Of a DNA stretch of 64,000 nt, positions 1 through 12,200 are shown piece by piece. Source of the stretch: Okapia johnstoni (lineage: Eukaryota; Chordata; Mammalia; Artiodactyla; Giraffidae); NCBI GenBank assembly GCA_024291935.2, contig CM044321.1:63606985-63670984 (forward strand), read 5' to 3'. The notes under the pieces were generated by a model. It saw only the letters and a list, made by a program, of their open reading frames with translations, ran no database searches and was not told the DNA's origin. Positions within the stretch are counted from its first letter, which is position 1, and the number at the start of each line of letters is the position of its first letter. The position numbers were made by a program, and so were the translations under genes.

Positions 1-310
1 AGAACCTTTTCATCTTGCAAAACCAAAACTCTGTATCCATTGAACAGGTTCTCCATTTCCCCTTGCCAAGCGCCTGGCAGTTCGCATTCCACTTTCTGTT
101 TCTATGAATGTGACTATTCTGGGTACCTCATAGAAGTGGAATCAGTATTTGTCTTCATGTGATGGCTAGTTTCACACACAGCATAATATCCTTAAGGTTA
201 GCCCATGTTGTATCATGTGTCAGAGTTTCCTTTGTTTTTAAGGTTGAATGATATTCCATTGTATGTATGCACTACATTTTCTTTATCCATTTACTTGTCA
301 ATGGACAGAT
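1..310 (-). repeat. old L1 fragment
   Basis: The sequence around CTATGAATGTGACTATTC, TCATAGAAGTGGAATCA and AATGATATTCCATTGTATG is the antisense of the widely shared mammalian L1 3' region. It continues off the left edge. Confidence 0.6.
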
Positions 311-3300
311 AATTTTAAGAAACTTCTAATGCTTTTCAAAACACACACCTGAATGATTCCTCAATATATAATACTTATATTTACCTTGGGGGCTCTGTCC
401 CTCTCAAAAAGCCAGTGCCAAAGAGTTATAAATTTTTAGCATGCTATGCTATCAGAAGTTCATAATCAGAATTTTAGTTTCTCCTGGAATAATAATAGTG
501 ATAATAGAATCACTAAAAGCCTAATAACATATCAGACATTTTTCAGTATTCCAGAAATCCCTCGTGTCAATATTTAATATACAGTCAGTCACCATCTTGG
601 GGGTTTGCATTAATGGCATTTAACAGGTTGCCCCAGGGGACCCAAGGAAGAAAGCTATGGCTTGCCTAGATTGCCCCTCCTCTGCTTGGGTACCATGACA
701 ATGGCTGTAATTGCACCTAAGCAGTTAGGAATCTTTCTTAATATAATTTGAGGGATGCTTTAAGTTCAGAGCACTGAAATAATTGAGTATGAAATGATTA
801 TATAAAATTTATTATACTAACAGATAATTTAAATATATTTGTACAAATCAAATTGTAAATAACATAGAAATTAAAATGTAGATTAGCTTGGTTAATTATT
901 TATCCTTTTCCCCTAGGGCATTATATCTGATCTGTGTTCCTTGAAACATTAATATCCTTTTAAATACTGACAGGTTTGTGTAAAGAACATTTTCTCTAGA
1001 CAAGTACATTTGGGAAACACTATTTATTCCCACCTCTTAGGGCTTACCAGGCTTCTGGGTGAGTCTGGGGCCTCCCCAAAACAGAGGTGAAGACAGGAGT
1101 AGATGTGCAAGAGATTGACTGGGGGGATTGCCAATGAGATAAAAGGGAGGAGCTAGAGAAGGCATGGAGAACCTTCAGACAAGAATGCAAGCCCCACCCC
1201 AGTGAAGGAGAGAAGGGGAAGGAGGGCTGCATATGAAGAGCCTCCCACTGTGGTCCAGTGATAAGCGTTCAGGAGACTGTCCAGGAGACTTCCCTGTGAA
1301 TCCTCTAAGGCAGACAGAGGAATACGTGAAGACAGCAGAGCCCTGGATGTACTTCTCAAAAAAGCCACTGCGGTCCCCATTCTCATCTAAGACATGGCTT
1401 TTGTTTCAAGACCCTAATGAAAGTTTTCCTTTATTATCCAGTTTCTTACACTAAAATGAATGTAAGAATGACAGAGAATGAACTTTTTACCATATGTGTA
1501 TACCATACACTCTTACCACTGACTGTGATTTTTCATTTTAAACTCATTTTATCCAAATGTACTTTGAAAAGCTTTATGCTTGTATATTCCCAGCAATATC
1601 ACTTTAGATTTGAATAAATTGAGGGCTAGTGATTGTAAATAATATTACCCATTCATTCACTCATAACAAAATATGATAGACTCTCTAGGATGAAGCCAGA
1701 TGCTAGGAGGACAGGGAAGAAAGGAGGGGAGACAGACAAGCAGCAGCCAGTGGGGGTGAGAGATGCCTACCCTGGGGCTGACAGGGAGGTGAGGCCAAGG
1801 GCTGGAGCTTAAGAATCACGTCAGAGTTTGCCAAGCAGTACCGTAACGTGGGAAATGTCTAGAGACAGATGGATGTCCGTGGGTGAGTATAGGAGGGGGA
1901 ACAAGGGCCACTGGGGAACTAGAAGGGACAAGGCGGGGGTAGCAAAGCAGAGGCTCTTCCTTCCAGGTGGGCAAGGCCTGGCTCATTCGAGAGCCTGCAC
2001 CGCCCCCCCCATTTTATCCCAGTGGTGATGCAGCACTAAAGAATCGGACGCAAGGAAGAGATGCCATCAACTTCATTTCAGAAAGCCCTGGAAACAGGCA
2101 AAAGGGAACTGAAGAGCCATGAGGAGGTTGCTGCAGGGATGGGCGTATATGAGAAATGACAGGGGCTGAGCCAAGGCAGTGACAGCACGAGCATGAGGAG
2201 GGAGGGATTCAGGCGTTGGGGAAATAACCCCTATTATGTTTTATTTCTAGAAGACGTTCTAGTTTGACACATCATCTCAATGTTATGCACCTTTCTCTTG
2301 CCCTCAGTGTCAAAACTGCCACACTGAATTGTCCACTCCGAACAGATAAGGTCAATCTTCCCACTTCCCTGGCTCTTATTTGCAAGGGAGGAAAAGAGGA
2401 GAAATGAGGCTGAAATGAGATACCATCCCATTATTTTGAAGAGCTAAATACATATCATTCCCGGCTCGTTGTTCTTCATCATCCTAAGATTCTGCCATTC
2501 TCAGTAGAGAATTCAGTTCACAACTAACCTTCAAACTTTCTGCCCAAGCATCTTCAAGTTTAAGATACATAAAAAATAAAGTGAATTTTTGTTGGCATTT
2601 ACTTTTTCATGCATTACAAACTTCCTACAGAGTTGGGCAGAATCTCAGATCACTGAAGCTGGTGTTTCCCAAGGGGTAACATACACACACACACACCCCC
2701 CTGGTGGACGAAAGAGCAGTGAGCACAGGTAGCCTGGGTGAACACCTGTCCTGGAAGGTGAATAGGACTCTGGGCACAGTCTCTCAACTTACCTGCCTCA
2801 GAAAACTTCACCTCTGGGAGGGACCTTCCATCTGCTGATCCCTTTTTGACTCATTTTAACTGATCTGAGTTCCCATGACCTCCTTCCCACGTCCCCTCTC
2901 CCTGCGCATTTCCCCTACCCTCCCCCATCATTACTCTAGCTAATTGACCATTGGCCATTCTGTTTTTTAAGAATACCATCAATCACTAATAAAAGACATA
3001 TTAGAAGTCAACAACTTGCTGCCTAAAGCACACTCACACACATCCTGCATAAGACTGCAGGGAAGACCTCCCGGGAGTGAAAATCTGTAATGAGGACGTC
3101 AGGTTTTATGCACTGGACCTTGCCCTGGAGCCAGGATTCTATAAATGGGGTCATGGCTAGGAGCCCTGAGGAAAGTGTCCCATCTGCCCGACCCCCCAAC
3201 TACCACCCACCTCCGACCCCGGCCAGTCTGGACACAAGGATCAGAAAGGCAAGGACACTCTCACATAAGTACTGCGGGCTTCAATGTCAAGGTTTGAGTG

Positions 3301-4490
3301 GTACACTCGATTTATGGATTTTCATTCTGGTGGTGAGAGCTTAGGAGACAACGGAACCATTTGGGTGTATTGAGCTTCTCTCTTGGGGTCCTGATAACGT
3401 GTAGGCAAATGCTGTTCCCTTAGTCCTTTCTCATGGCCCATTTCAACAAGGGACCCTTGATTCACAGCCATCTCTGAGTCTTCAGAAAAGCCGGAGTCTG
3501 TCTGAAGCCACAGGCTTTCAAAAAGCCCACAGAGGCAAACAGAGTTAGCCCTCCCAGATCCACAGCCCTGCCTACACCAGCTTCCTTTACTGGCTGACAG
3601 GCAGTGAGTAGGAGTGGGTCAAAGAGAAAGATGGGAAAAAAATCAAGAGAACAGATAAATCGTGTGTATGTTCACTTAAAACTATATAATAGTATAATCA
3701 GAATCCTAGTTGTCCACACAGATCATCTCAAAATACAATGCTGCCTAAAACATGTATCACTGAAGAATATGAAAGATAGTCAATATTCAGGAAATTTTAA
3801 AAGCAAGCATTATTGTTTATGGACATGTTCTTATGAAATATAAAAACCATGGTCACACCGAATTCGGGGAAGACAAAGAGTGGGATGAAGGAGGGTCACA
3901 TACTGCAGGTTGTTACTCACTCTTGAGCTGGGTGAGAGGTACACAGGTGACAGTCATATTTGTATATTTTTAATAAAGTATTTCAGGGACACAAAAAGTA
4001 ATAAGAAAGGGAAGTTAAGCTGGTGACCACGTCTTTGCAATCTGTCAATGTGTGTGTTGCAGGGTGGGAGTGAGTTGTGTACAAACCGCCGGCCCCCAGG
4101 AACACGAGAGTTGTGGGTTTGGATTTCTGTGTCCTGTAGCATGGTTTTGTGACCGAAAGTCAAGGTCAAATGTTAGATCCAACTTTAGAAACAAAAGCCT
4201 CTTTTGCAAAATAACATAGAAAAACAAAGAATCCAGTATTGATACAGGTCCTAAATTCCTTTTGTGAAACTTATGCCATAAATCACAAAACCGTCTAGGG
4301 AAATGTGGATTTCTTCAGTGGAATCAGAAATGGAGACACCTTGAGAATATTTATCTGAAGGAAAAAAAAAAAAAAAGGCTATGCCAGACTCTTAACGGCT
4401 TGTGGAAACTTTAAAAAAGAAAAAAAAAAAAAGGCTTCACAAAACATGTCAAGCACGGCTGTATTGTTACACTTATAATTACATTAGGGT
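311..4490. other. downstream flank, no gene seen
   Basis: AT-rich single-copy-like sequence. Small open frames occur but none has recognisable protein sequence. Only a short CA run (about 2682-2697) and two poly(A) tracts (about 4361-4376 and 4415-4431) stand out. Confidence 0.6.
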
Positions 4491-4494
4491 GCGT

Positions 4495-4606
4495 GCGTGT
4501 GTGCTGTCATGTCTGACTTTGTGACCCATGGACTTTAGCCTGCCAGGCTCTTTTGTCCATGGAATTTTCCAGGCAAGGATACTGCAGCAGGTTGCCATTT
4601 ACTACT
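4495..4606 (-). repeat. Bov-A SINE fragment
   Basis: Diverged copy of the antisense Bov-A unit (GTCATGTCTGACTTTGTGAC, then CTGCCAGGCTC and TCCAGGCAAGGATACTG). The right half is missing. Confidence 0.75.
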
Positions 4607-5084
4607 TGCTTGGAACAAACATCAGATTTGGAGTTAATTTCATCTACTCCCATTTTTCCACCTGGGTCTGATATTTTCTGTGTAAAGGAAATCTGTTGTT
4701 TTCACTTCTGCAGAGCCATGTGGGCTGAGCCCCAGGGCAGGTCTGGAGGCAGAACACAGCCAGAGGCTCCTGGGCCTCCAGGCCTGCTGGCCCAGGGCTA
4801 CTAAGTTGGAGATAAGCAACATTTCTATGCAATCCCCAGTAAGCACCACTCTCCCTTAAGGCCAAGTCTACTCTTGATTTTCCTTCCGATCTTTAAAAGA
4901 AAGTTAAAATGAGTGCATTTTTGCTCCAGTTTTCCTCATCTCATATACTATATATGTGCGGAAAGGGACCATGTACGTATGTGTAGTGAGTTAACTGTAG
5001 AATCGTGAATAATTTGAGTTTGAGCTGTATTTAGCATGGAAATCTTCCAAGGATGAACATGAGGGGTTAGCTTAATTTTAAAAC

Positions 5085-5408
5085 AAAATTTATTTATTTA
5101 TTTACTTCTGGCTGTACTGAATCTTCCTTGCTGCATGGGCTTTTCTCTAGTTGTGGTGAGTGGAGACTACTCTTCGTTGCAGTGTGCAGGCTTCTCACTG
5201 CAGTGGCTTATCTTGTTATGAAGCACAGGCTCTAGGGTGCATGGGCTTCAGCAGTTGCGGCTTGTGTGCTCTAGAGCGCAGGCTCAGTAGTTGTGGCACA
5301 CGAGCTGAGTTGCCCCGAGACGTGTGACATCTTCCTGGACCGTGGACTGAACCTGTGCCCATCGCACTGGCAGGCAGATGCTTAACCACTGGGCAACCAG
5401 GGAAGCCA
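5085..5408 (-). repeat. CHR-type tRNA-derived SINE
   Basis: Starts with a TTTATTTATTTA tail, runs through GGCTCAGTAGTTGTGGCAC and ends in CCAGGGAAGCC, the antisense of the tRNA-like head. About 320 bp, near full length. It lies just downstream of CCNA1. Confidence 0.8.
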
Positions 5409-5959
5409 GGGATTAGCTTAATTATCATGAGGTCCCATCGTATGGTAAAATTTTCTTCTTCTACCTCTCTGAGCATCTTCTAAAGATGAATATATGCTTG
5501 ATGGGTGAGTAAATCAAAACTGGACATTGAAATAAAAGTCCTTTACAAAATAAGTATCATAACCCTCAATTAGAATTAAATTAGGTAAATTACCCCTCTG
5601 AGGTACCTGATAACATTTATTCTTCAACCCACTGTCTTTAATCCCCAAGGCTCGACAGGGAGACTAGAATAGACAGTGCTTGCTTACGTCCCTTCGCGAA
5701 TCTGTCTAGGCTTGGCATTCACCCTTGCCAGTTTATGGAGAGCTACATGAGGAGTAAAAAGATAGGAAGAAAAAAGTCTCAGGGTAGCGATTTACCAAAC
5801 ATGAAAATCTCTGGATTCCTCAGAACACTTAATCCTAACAGCATACCGGATTTATAAAACCAGTGTAGAAGCACTCTTAAAATAGAAATGACATTTGTAA
5901 TACTCTCAACTAAAATTCCAGGCAAGCGTGTCAGCCATAGTAAGCAGTAAATAAGTCTA

Positions 5960-6175
5960 ACACATGGTTAGAAGGCAAGTTTATTCTTTAGAAAGTACTA
6001 GACTATATTACAAGCTACTACGTCTAAGAGAACCTAAATACACTTACATTCTAAAAAGTATGTCACCTATATCGCAGCGACACTAGTTTGATGCAACCTG
6101 CAGAAATCCTGTAAAAATCAAGACCGAGTCTGTTGATCAGGAGGTTAAATTCTGAAGGCGCTTCAGTCCTGAAAC
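5960..6175 (-). other. CCNA1: CCNA1 3' UTR
   Basis: About 215 bases from the stop codon to the expected cleavage site. It ends 15-25 bases past an AATAAA (5980-5985). No repeat is visible in it. Confidence 0.7.
5980..5985 (-). terminator. poly(A) signal of CCNA1
   Basis: TTTATT on the plus strand is AATAAA on the minus strand, the first canonical signal after the CCNA1 stop. A TGTGTT element follows at about 5960-5965, a typical downstream GU-rich element. Confidence 0.7.
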
Positions 6176-6227
6176 TCACTGCAGGGGAAGGACCATGGGT
6201 GGCTCCATGAGAGACACGTGCATGTAC
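6176..6227 (-). CDS. CCNA1: CCNA1 exon 9, C-terminus
   Basis: Acceptor CTCATTTCAG|G completes Lys405; the rest reads [16 protein letters not shown] and stops at TGA 6176-6178. The human tail as I recall it is similar (LCVSLMEPPAVLLLQ), so the C-terminus is conserved and the gene is complete at this end. Confidence 0.93.
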
Positions 6228-9200
6228 CTGAAATGAGACCACGGCGAGTTCAGCGCGAGGCAAGGACTTTGGTTTCTTAAAATCTCATGTGGGCCACAGA
6301 AAACTGCCTGGTAGCTTTAACAGAAAGGAACGAGCTGGCTGACTAGATGTACTCTGGAAGGTGTTAGTTGTTCAGTTGTGTCTGACTCTTTGCGCCTGCA
6401 TGGACTGTAGCCCACCAGGATCCTCTGTCCATGGGCTTTTCCAGGCAAGAATGCTGGAGTAGGTAGCCATTCCCTTCTCCAGGGGATCTTCCCAACCCAG
6501 GGATTCAACTCAGGTCTCCTGCATTGCAAGCAGATTCTTTACTGAGCCACCTACTACTCTACAAGGTGACAAATTATAAATCTAGGCCCTACCAAACTGA
6601 TTCTCTTGGTTTGACATGTGACCCTACTTTTCCAGCCCAGCACCAGATACAATTTGTTCTGTTTTTTAATTCTGAAATTACTATCACTTACTAAAGTTTT
6701 AAGTAGTGAGCCTAGATAAGAGAATTTCAGGAACTTACTTTGAAGACTTGTACTTCTCCCTGATTGCTTGCTGAGGTCGATGGGGTATACTGAGGCATGC
6801 TTTATGTAGCTCACTCAGGCAAGGCACGATTTCACTTAATGAATAGCCTGTAAATGTGGCGAGGGTTTCTGGCTAATCAAGACAAAAGGAGAAGTTTGTA
6901 TCACACAGCTTTAAGATCTTAATATATGATATCATAAATCTGAAAATGAAACTGTGAACTGAAGGGAACTAATAGGTATACTTAGTAAGTATCCATATCC
7001 ATCTCAAAAGAAACCATAATCCTTCTTCAGAGCCTTTAGGAATAAGATATTAGGAAGAACAGTCAGCGTTCTAAATTTGCTCATATTGTACAATTATAAA
7101 TGCTTAATTTAGGGGCAGTTTATTCTCTTATGAGCAGGATTTTTACTGGCCCTGAAGAGCCTCAACTTACTTGAACACTCTATTTAGATAGAATATGGAA
7201 ACATTCTTAGCCAAATGCAGAATAAGAAATAAAAATTTTAGAAAATAAAAGTAGATACCCTGCTCTCTTAGCACAAAAGTGAGCCTTCAGAACCAAATCT
7301 TAGTGGCCCATCTTTAATCCTGCCAGCTGTCACAAGCCAAGAAGCAACAATGACTGCCCTGTTCCCTTGAAAGCCTCATACAACCTCTGACCATCCTAAC
7401 TGGATCCAGCTTCTTTTACATGGAGGGGAAGAGTAAACATCCTTTGGCTTGAAGTGGTCAGTGCTTACGCTACCAGGGCACTCCCTACATAAGGATGGGC
7501 ATTGGGGTTTCCAGGCCAGCTTCTACTGAACGAGCATGTCACCACCATCTCCTTGACTTCCTGCACCCTCTGCACCGCAGTGAGCTAAGCCACAGAGTCC
7601 AAGCCATGAACACTGACCAGCTACATGTTGTAATCTGCTGGTTAGGCAACTCAGTTCACTTCAGTTCAGTCGCTCAGTTGTGTCCGACTCTTTGTGACCC
7701 CATGAACCGCAGCATGCCAGGCCTCCCTGTCCATCTCCAACTCCCGGAGTATACCCAAACTCATGTCCATTGAGTTGATGATGCCATCTAACCATTTCAT
7801 CCTCGGTTGTCCCCTCCTCTTCCTGCCTTCAATCTTTCCCAACATCAGGGTCTTTTCAAATGAGTCAGCTCTTTGCATCAGGTGGCCAAAATATTGGAGT
7901 TTCAGCTTCAACATCAGTCCTTCCAATGAACACCCAGGGCTGATCTCCTTTAGGATGGACTGGTTGGATCTCCTTGCAGTCCAAGGGACTCTCGAGAGTC
8001 TTCTCCAACACCACAGTTCAAAAGCATCAATTCTTCGGCGCTCAGCATTCTTTATAGTCCAACTCTCACATCCATACATGACTACTGGAAAAACCACAGC
8101 CTTGACTAGACGGACCTTTGTTGGCAAAGTAACGTCTTTGCTTTTTAGTATGCTGTCTAAGTTGGTCATAACTTTCCTTCTAAGGAGTAAGTGTCTTTTA
8201 ATTTCATGGCTGCCATCACCATCTGCAGTGATTTTGTAGCCCCCCCCAAATGAAGTCAGCCACTGTTTCCACTGTTTCCCCATCTATCTGCCATGAAGTA
8301 ATGGGACCAGATGCCATGATCTTAGTTTTCTGAATGTTGAGCTTTAAGCCAACTTTTTCACTCTCCTCTTTCACTTTCATCAAGAGGCTCTTTAGTTCTT
8401 CATTTTCTGCCATAAGGGTGGTGTCATCTGCATATCTGAGGTTATTGATATTTCTCCCAGCAATCTTGATTCCAGCTTGTGCTTCCCCAGCCCAGCGTTT
8501 CTCATGATGTACTCTGCATATAAGTTAAATAAGCAGGGTGACAATATACAGCCTGACTTACTCCTTTTCCTATTTGGAATCAGTCTGTTGTTCCATGTCC
8601 AGTTCTAACTGTTGCTTCCTGACCTGCATACAGATTTCTCAAGAGGCAGGTCAGGTGGTCTGGTATGCCCATCGCTTTCAGAATTTTCCATAGTTTATTG
8701 TGATCCACACAAAGGCTTTGGCATAGTCAATAAAGCAGAAATAGATGTTTTTCTGGAACTCTCTTGCTTTTTCTATAATCCAACAGATGTTGGCAATTTG
8801 ATCTCTGGTTCCTCTGCCTTTTCTAAAACCAGTTTGAACATCTGGAAGTTCATGGTTCACGTATTGCTGAAGCTGGCTTGGAGAATTTTGAGCATTAATT
8901 TACTAGCGTGTGAGATGAGTGCAATTGTGCGGTAGTTTGAGCATTCTTTGGCATTGCCTTTCTTTGGGATTGGAATGAAAACTGACCTTTTCCAGTCCTG
9001 TGGCCACTGCTGAGTTTTCCAAATTTGCTGACATATTGAGTGCACCACTTTCACAGCATCATATTTGAGGATTTGAAATAGCTCAACTGGAATCCCATCA
9101 CCTCCACTAGCTTTGTTTGTAGTGATGCTTTCTAAGGCCCACTTGACTTCACATTCCAGGATGTCTGGCTCTAGGTGAGTGATCACACCATCGTGATTAT

Positions 9201-12200
9201 CTGGGTCGTAAAGATCTTTTTTGTACAGTTCTTCTGTGTATTCTTGCCACCTCTTCTTAATATCTTCTGCTTCTGTTAGGTCCATACCATTTCTGTCCTT
9301 TATTGAGCCCATCTTGGCATGAAATGTTCCCTTGAGATCTCTAATTTTCTTGAAGAGATCTCTGGTCTTTCCTATTCTATTGCTTTCCTCTATTTCTTTG
9401 CATTGATTGCTAAGGAAGGCTTTCTTATCTCTCCTTGCTATTCTTTGGAACTCTGCATTCAAATGGGTATATCTTTCCTTTTCTCCTTTGCTTTTCACTT
9501 CTCTTCTTTTCACAGCTATTTGTAAGGTCTCCTCAGATAGCCATTTTGCTTTTTTGCATTTCTTTTTCTTGGGGATGGTCTTGATCCCTGTCTCCTGTAC
9601 AATGTCAGGAACCTCTGTCCATAGTTCACCAGGCACTCTATCTATCAGATCTAGTACCTTAAATCTATTTCTCACTTCCACTGTATTATCATAAAGGATT
9701 TGAGTTAGGTCATACCTGAATGGTCTAGTGGTTTTCCCCACTTTCTTCAATTTCAGTCTGAATTTGGCAATAAGGAGTTCATGACCTGAGCCACAGTCCG
9801 CTCCCGGTCTTGTTTTTGCTGACTGTATACAGCTTCTCCATCTTTGGCTGCAAAGAATATAATCAATCTGATTTCAGTGTTGACCATCTGGTGATGTCCA
9901 TGTGTAGAGTCTTCTCTTGTATTGTTGGAAGAAGGTATTTGCTATGACCAGTGCATTCTCTTGGCAAAACTCTATTAGCCTTTGCCCTGCTTTCATTCTG
10001 TACTCCAAGGCCAAATTTGCCTGTTACTCCAGGTATTTCTTGACTTCCTACTCTTGCATTCCAGTCCCCTATAAAGAAAAGGACATCTTTTTTGGGTGTT
10101 AGTTCTAAAAGATCTTGTAGGTCTTCATAGAACCATTCAACTTCAGCATCTTCAGCATTACTGGTTGGGGCATAGATTTGGATTACCGTGATATTGAATG
10201 GTTTGCCTTGGAAACGAACAGAGATCATTCTGTTGTTTTTGAGATTGCATCCAAGTACTGCATTTTGGACTCTCTTGTTGACTATGATGGCTACTCCATT
10301 CTAAGGGATTCCTGCCCACAGTAGTAGATATAATAGTCATCTGAGTTAAATTCACCCATTCCAGTCCATGTTAGTTCGCTGATTCCTAGAATGTCGACGT
10401 TCACTCTTGCCATCTCCTGTTTGACCACTTCCAGTTTGCTTTGATTCATGGACCTAACATTCCAGGTTCCTATGCAATATTGCTCTTTACAGCATCGGAC
10501 CTTGCTTCTAACACCAGTCACATCCACAACTGGGTGTTGTTTTTGTTTTGGCTCCATCCCTTCATTCTTTCTGGAGTCATTTCTCCACTGACCTCCAGTA
10601 GCATATTTGGCACCTACCGACCTGGGGAGTTCATCTTTCAGTGTCCTGTCTTTTTGCCTTTTCATACTGTTCATGGGGTTCTCAAGGCAAGCATACTGAA
10701 GTGGTTTGCCATTCCCTTCTCCAGTGGACCACATTCTGTCAGACCTCTCCACCATGACCCATCCATCTTGGGTGGCCCCACACGGCATGGCTTAGTTTCA
10801 CTGAGTTAGACAAGCTATGGTCCATGGATCAGATTGGCTAGTTGTCTGTGATTGTGGTTTCCTTATAAAACTAACTCTCCCTCCTAAGATGCCCACCAGT
10901 TTTAAGCCTTGAGTTACTAAATAGACTTTAGAGAGGCCTTGAGAATCATCTTGTTGTTGTTGTTTAATCACTAAGTCTCTTTTGCAGTCCCATGGATTGT
11001 AGCCCACCAGGCTCCTCTGTCCATGGCATTTCCCAGACAAGAATACTGGAGTGGGTTGCCATTTCCTTCTCCAGGGGATCTTCCCCACTACATCTCCTGC
11101 ACTGCAGAATTCTTTATCATTGAGCCTCCTGGGAAGCCCAAGTATCATCTAGAAAGAAGAAGTTAGAATCTTACCCAGAAGTGCCTGTTCACAGTATAGT
11201 TTGCCAGGCAATAAGCAGCTGCAGCTATCAGTGAAGGAAGGTATTTCAAGAACGGGTCAGCTTCAAGGAGACTCAGCTCTGCTACGTACTAAGCACAAGA
11301 GAGAAAGTCTCATTGGAATTAGGAATCTAGCTAAGGTTCCAAGTAAACCTAGAAAATGTCAAGGGAACAAACTGTCATCTTTTTTCAATGTGTATCTAGT
11401 GATGAGCACAGAAATAGATGCTCAGAAGTATTCACTGAGTCAATAATCACCATGCCCATCCATAACCAGAATAACATCTATGTTTAAATACATTTAAGGA
11501 CAAGTAAATTTCAATATTGTATAGGAAAGGATCAATATTTGGCCTAAATGTACAGTGTACATGATAGGTTACCTATACTAGCAGTGCAGGCTTATGCTGG
11601 TCAAATAGCATTCCTCTAGCCACTGGAGTAGACTGGAGTCTTCAGTGAAAGGCAAAAATATGTCCATATTATAGCTATTAATTTATCAGGTAGGGGTGGA
11701 GAAGGATAAACTGGGAAATTGGGATTGACATATGCACACTACCATACATAAAATAGATAATTAATAACCTACTGTAGAGCAAGGGGAAGTGAAAGTGAAA
11801 GTCACTCTGTTGTGTCCGACTGTTTGTGACCCCATGGACTATACAGTCCATGGACTTCTCCAGGCCAGAATACTGGAGTGGGTAGCTGTCCCTTCTCCAG
11901 GGGATCATCCCAACTCAGGGATCAAACACAGCTCTCCCGCACTGCAGGCGGATTTTTTACCAGCTGAGCCACCAGGGAAGCCCAAAAATACTGGAGTGGG
12001 TAGCCTAGCCCTTCTCCAGTGGATCAACCAGATTCTTTACCAACTGAGCTGTGAGGGAGCACAGGGAACTCAACTCAATACTCTATAATATCCTACATGG
12101 GAATAGAATCTAAAAAAGGGTGGATATACATACATGTATAACTGACTCACTTTTCTATACAACAGAAACTAATACAGCATTGTAAATGAAGTATATTCCA

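Larger units (their letters stand above)
7651..10860 (-). mobile_element. BovB (RTE-type) LINE, about full length, in CCNA1 intron 7
   Basis: About 3.2 kb, 3' end at 7651 (antisense of the AACTGAACTGAACTGA-type tail), 5' end near 10860. On the minus strand: an endonuclease-like part ([10 protein letters not shown] and SELTWTG within 10291-10788; GDWNARVG within 9863-10228), an RT part in 8857-9750, then YADD near 8430 and the C-terminal region at 7666-8283. Frame breaks lie near 10300, between 9863 and 9750, near 8870 and near 8700, so no protein can be made. It has the same orientation as CCNA1. BovB is known for horizontal spread between reptiles and ruminants. Confidence 0.93.

Noticed and set aside
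7763..8239. 158-codon plus-strand ORF
   Set aside because: Antisense shadow of the BovB C-terminal RT region on the minus strand; the same shadow appears at the other BovB copies.
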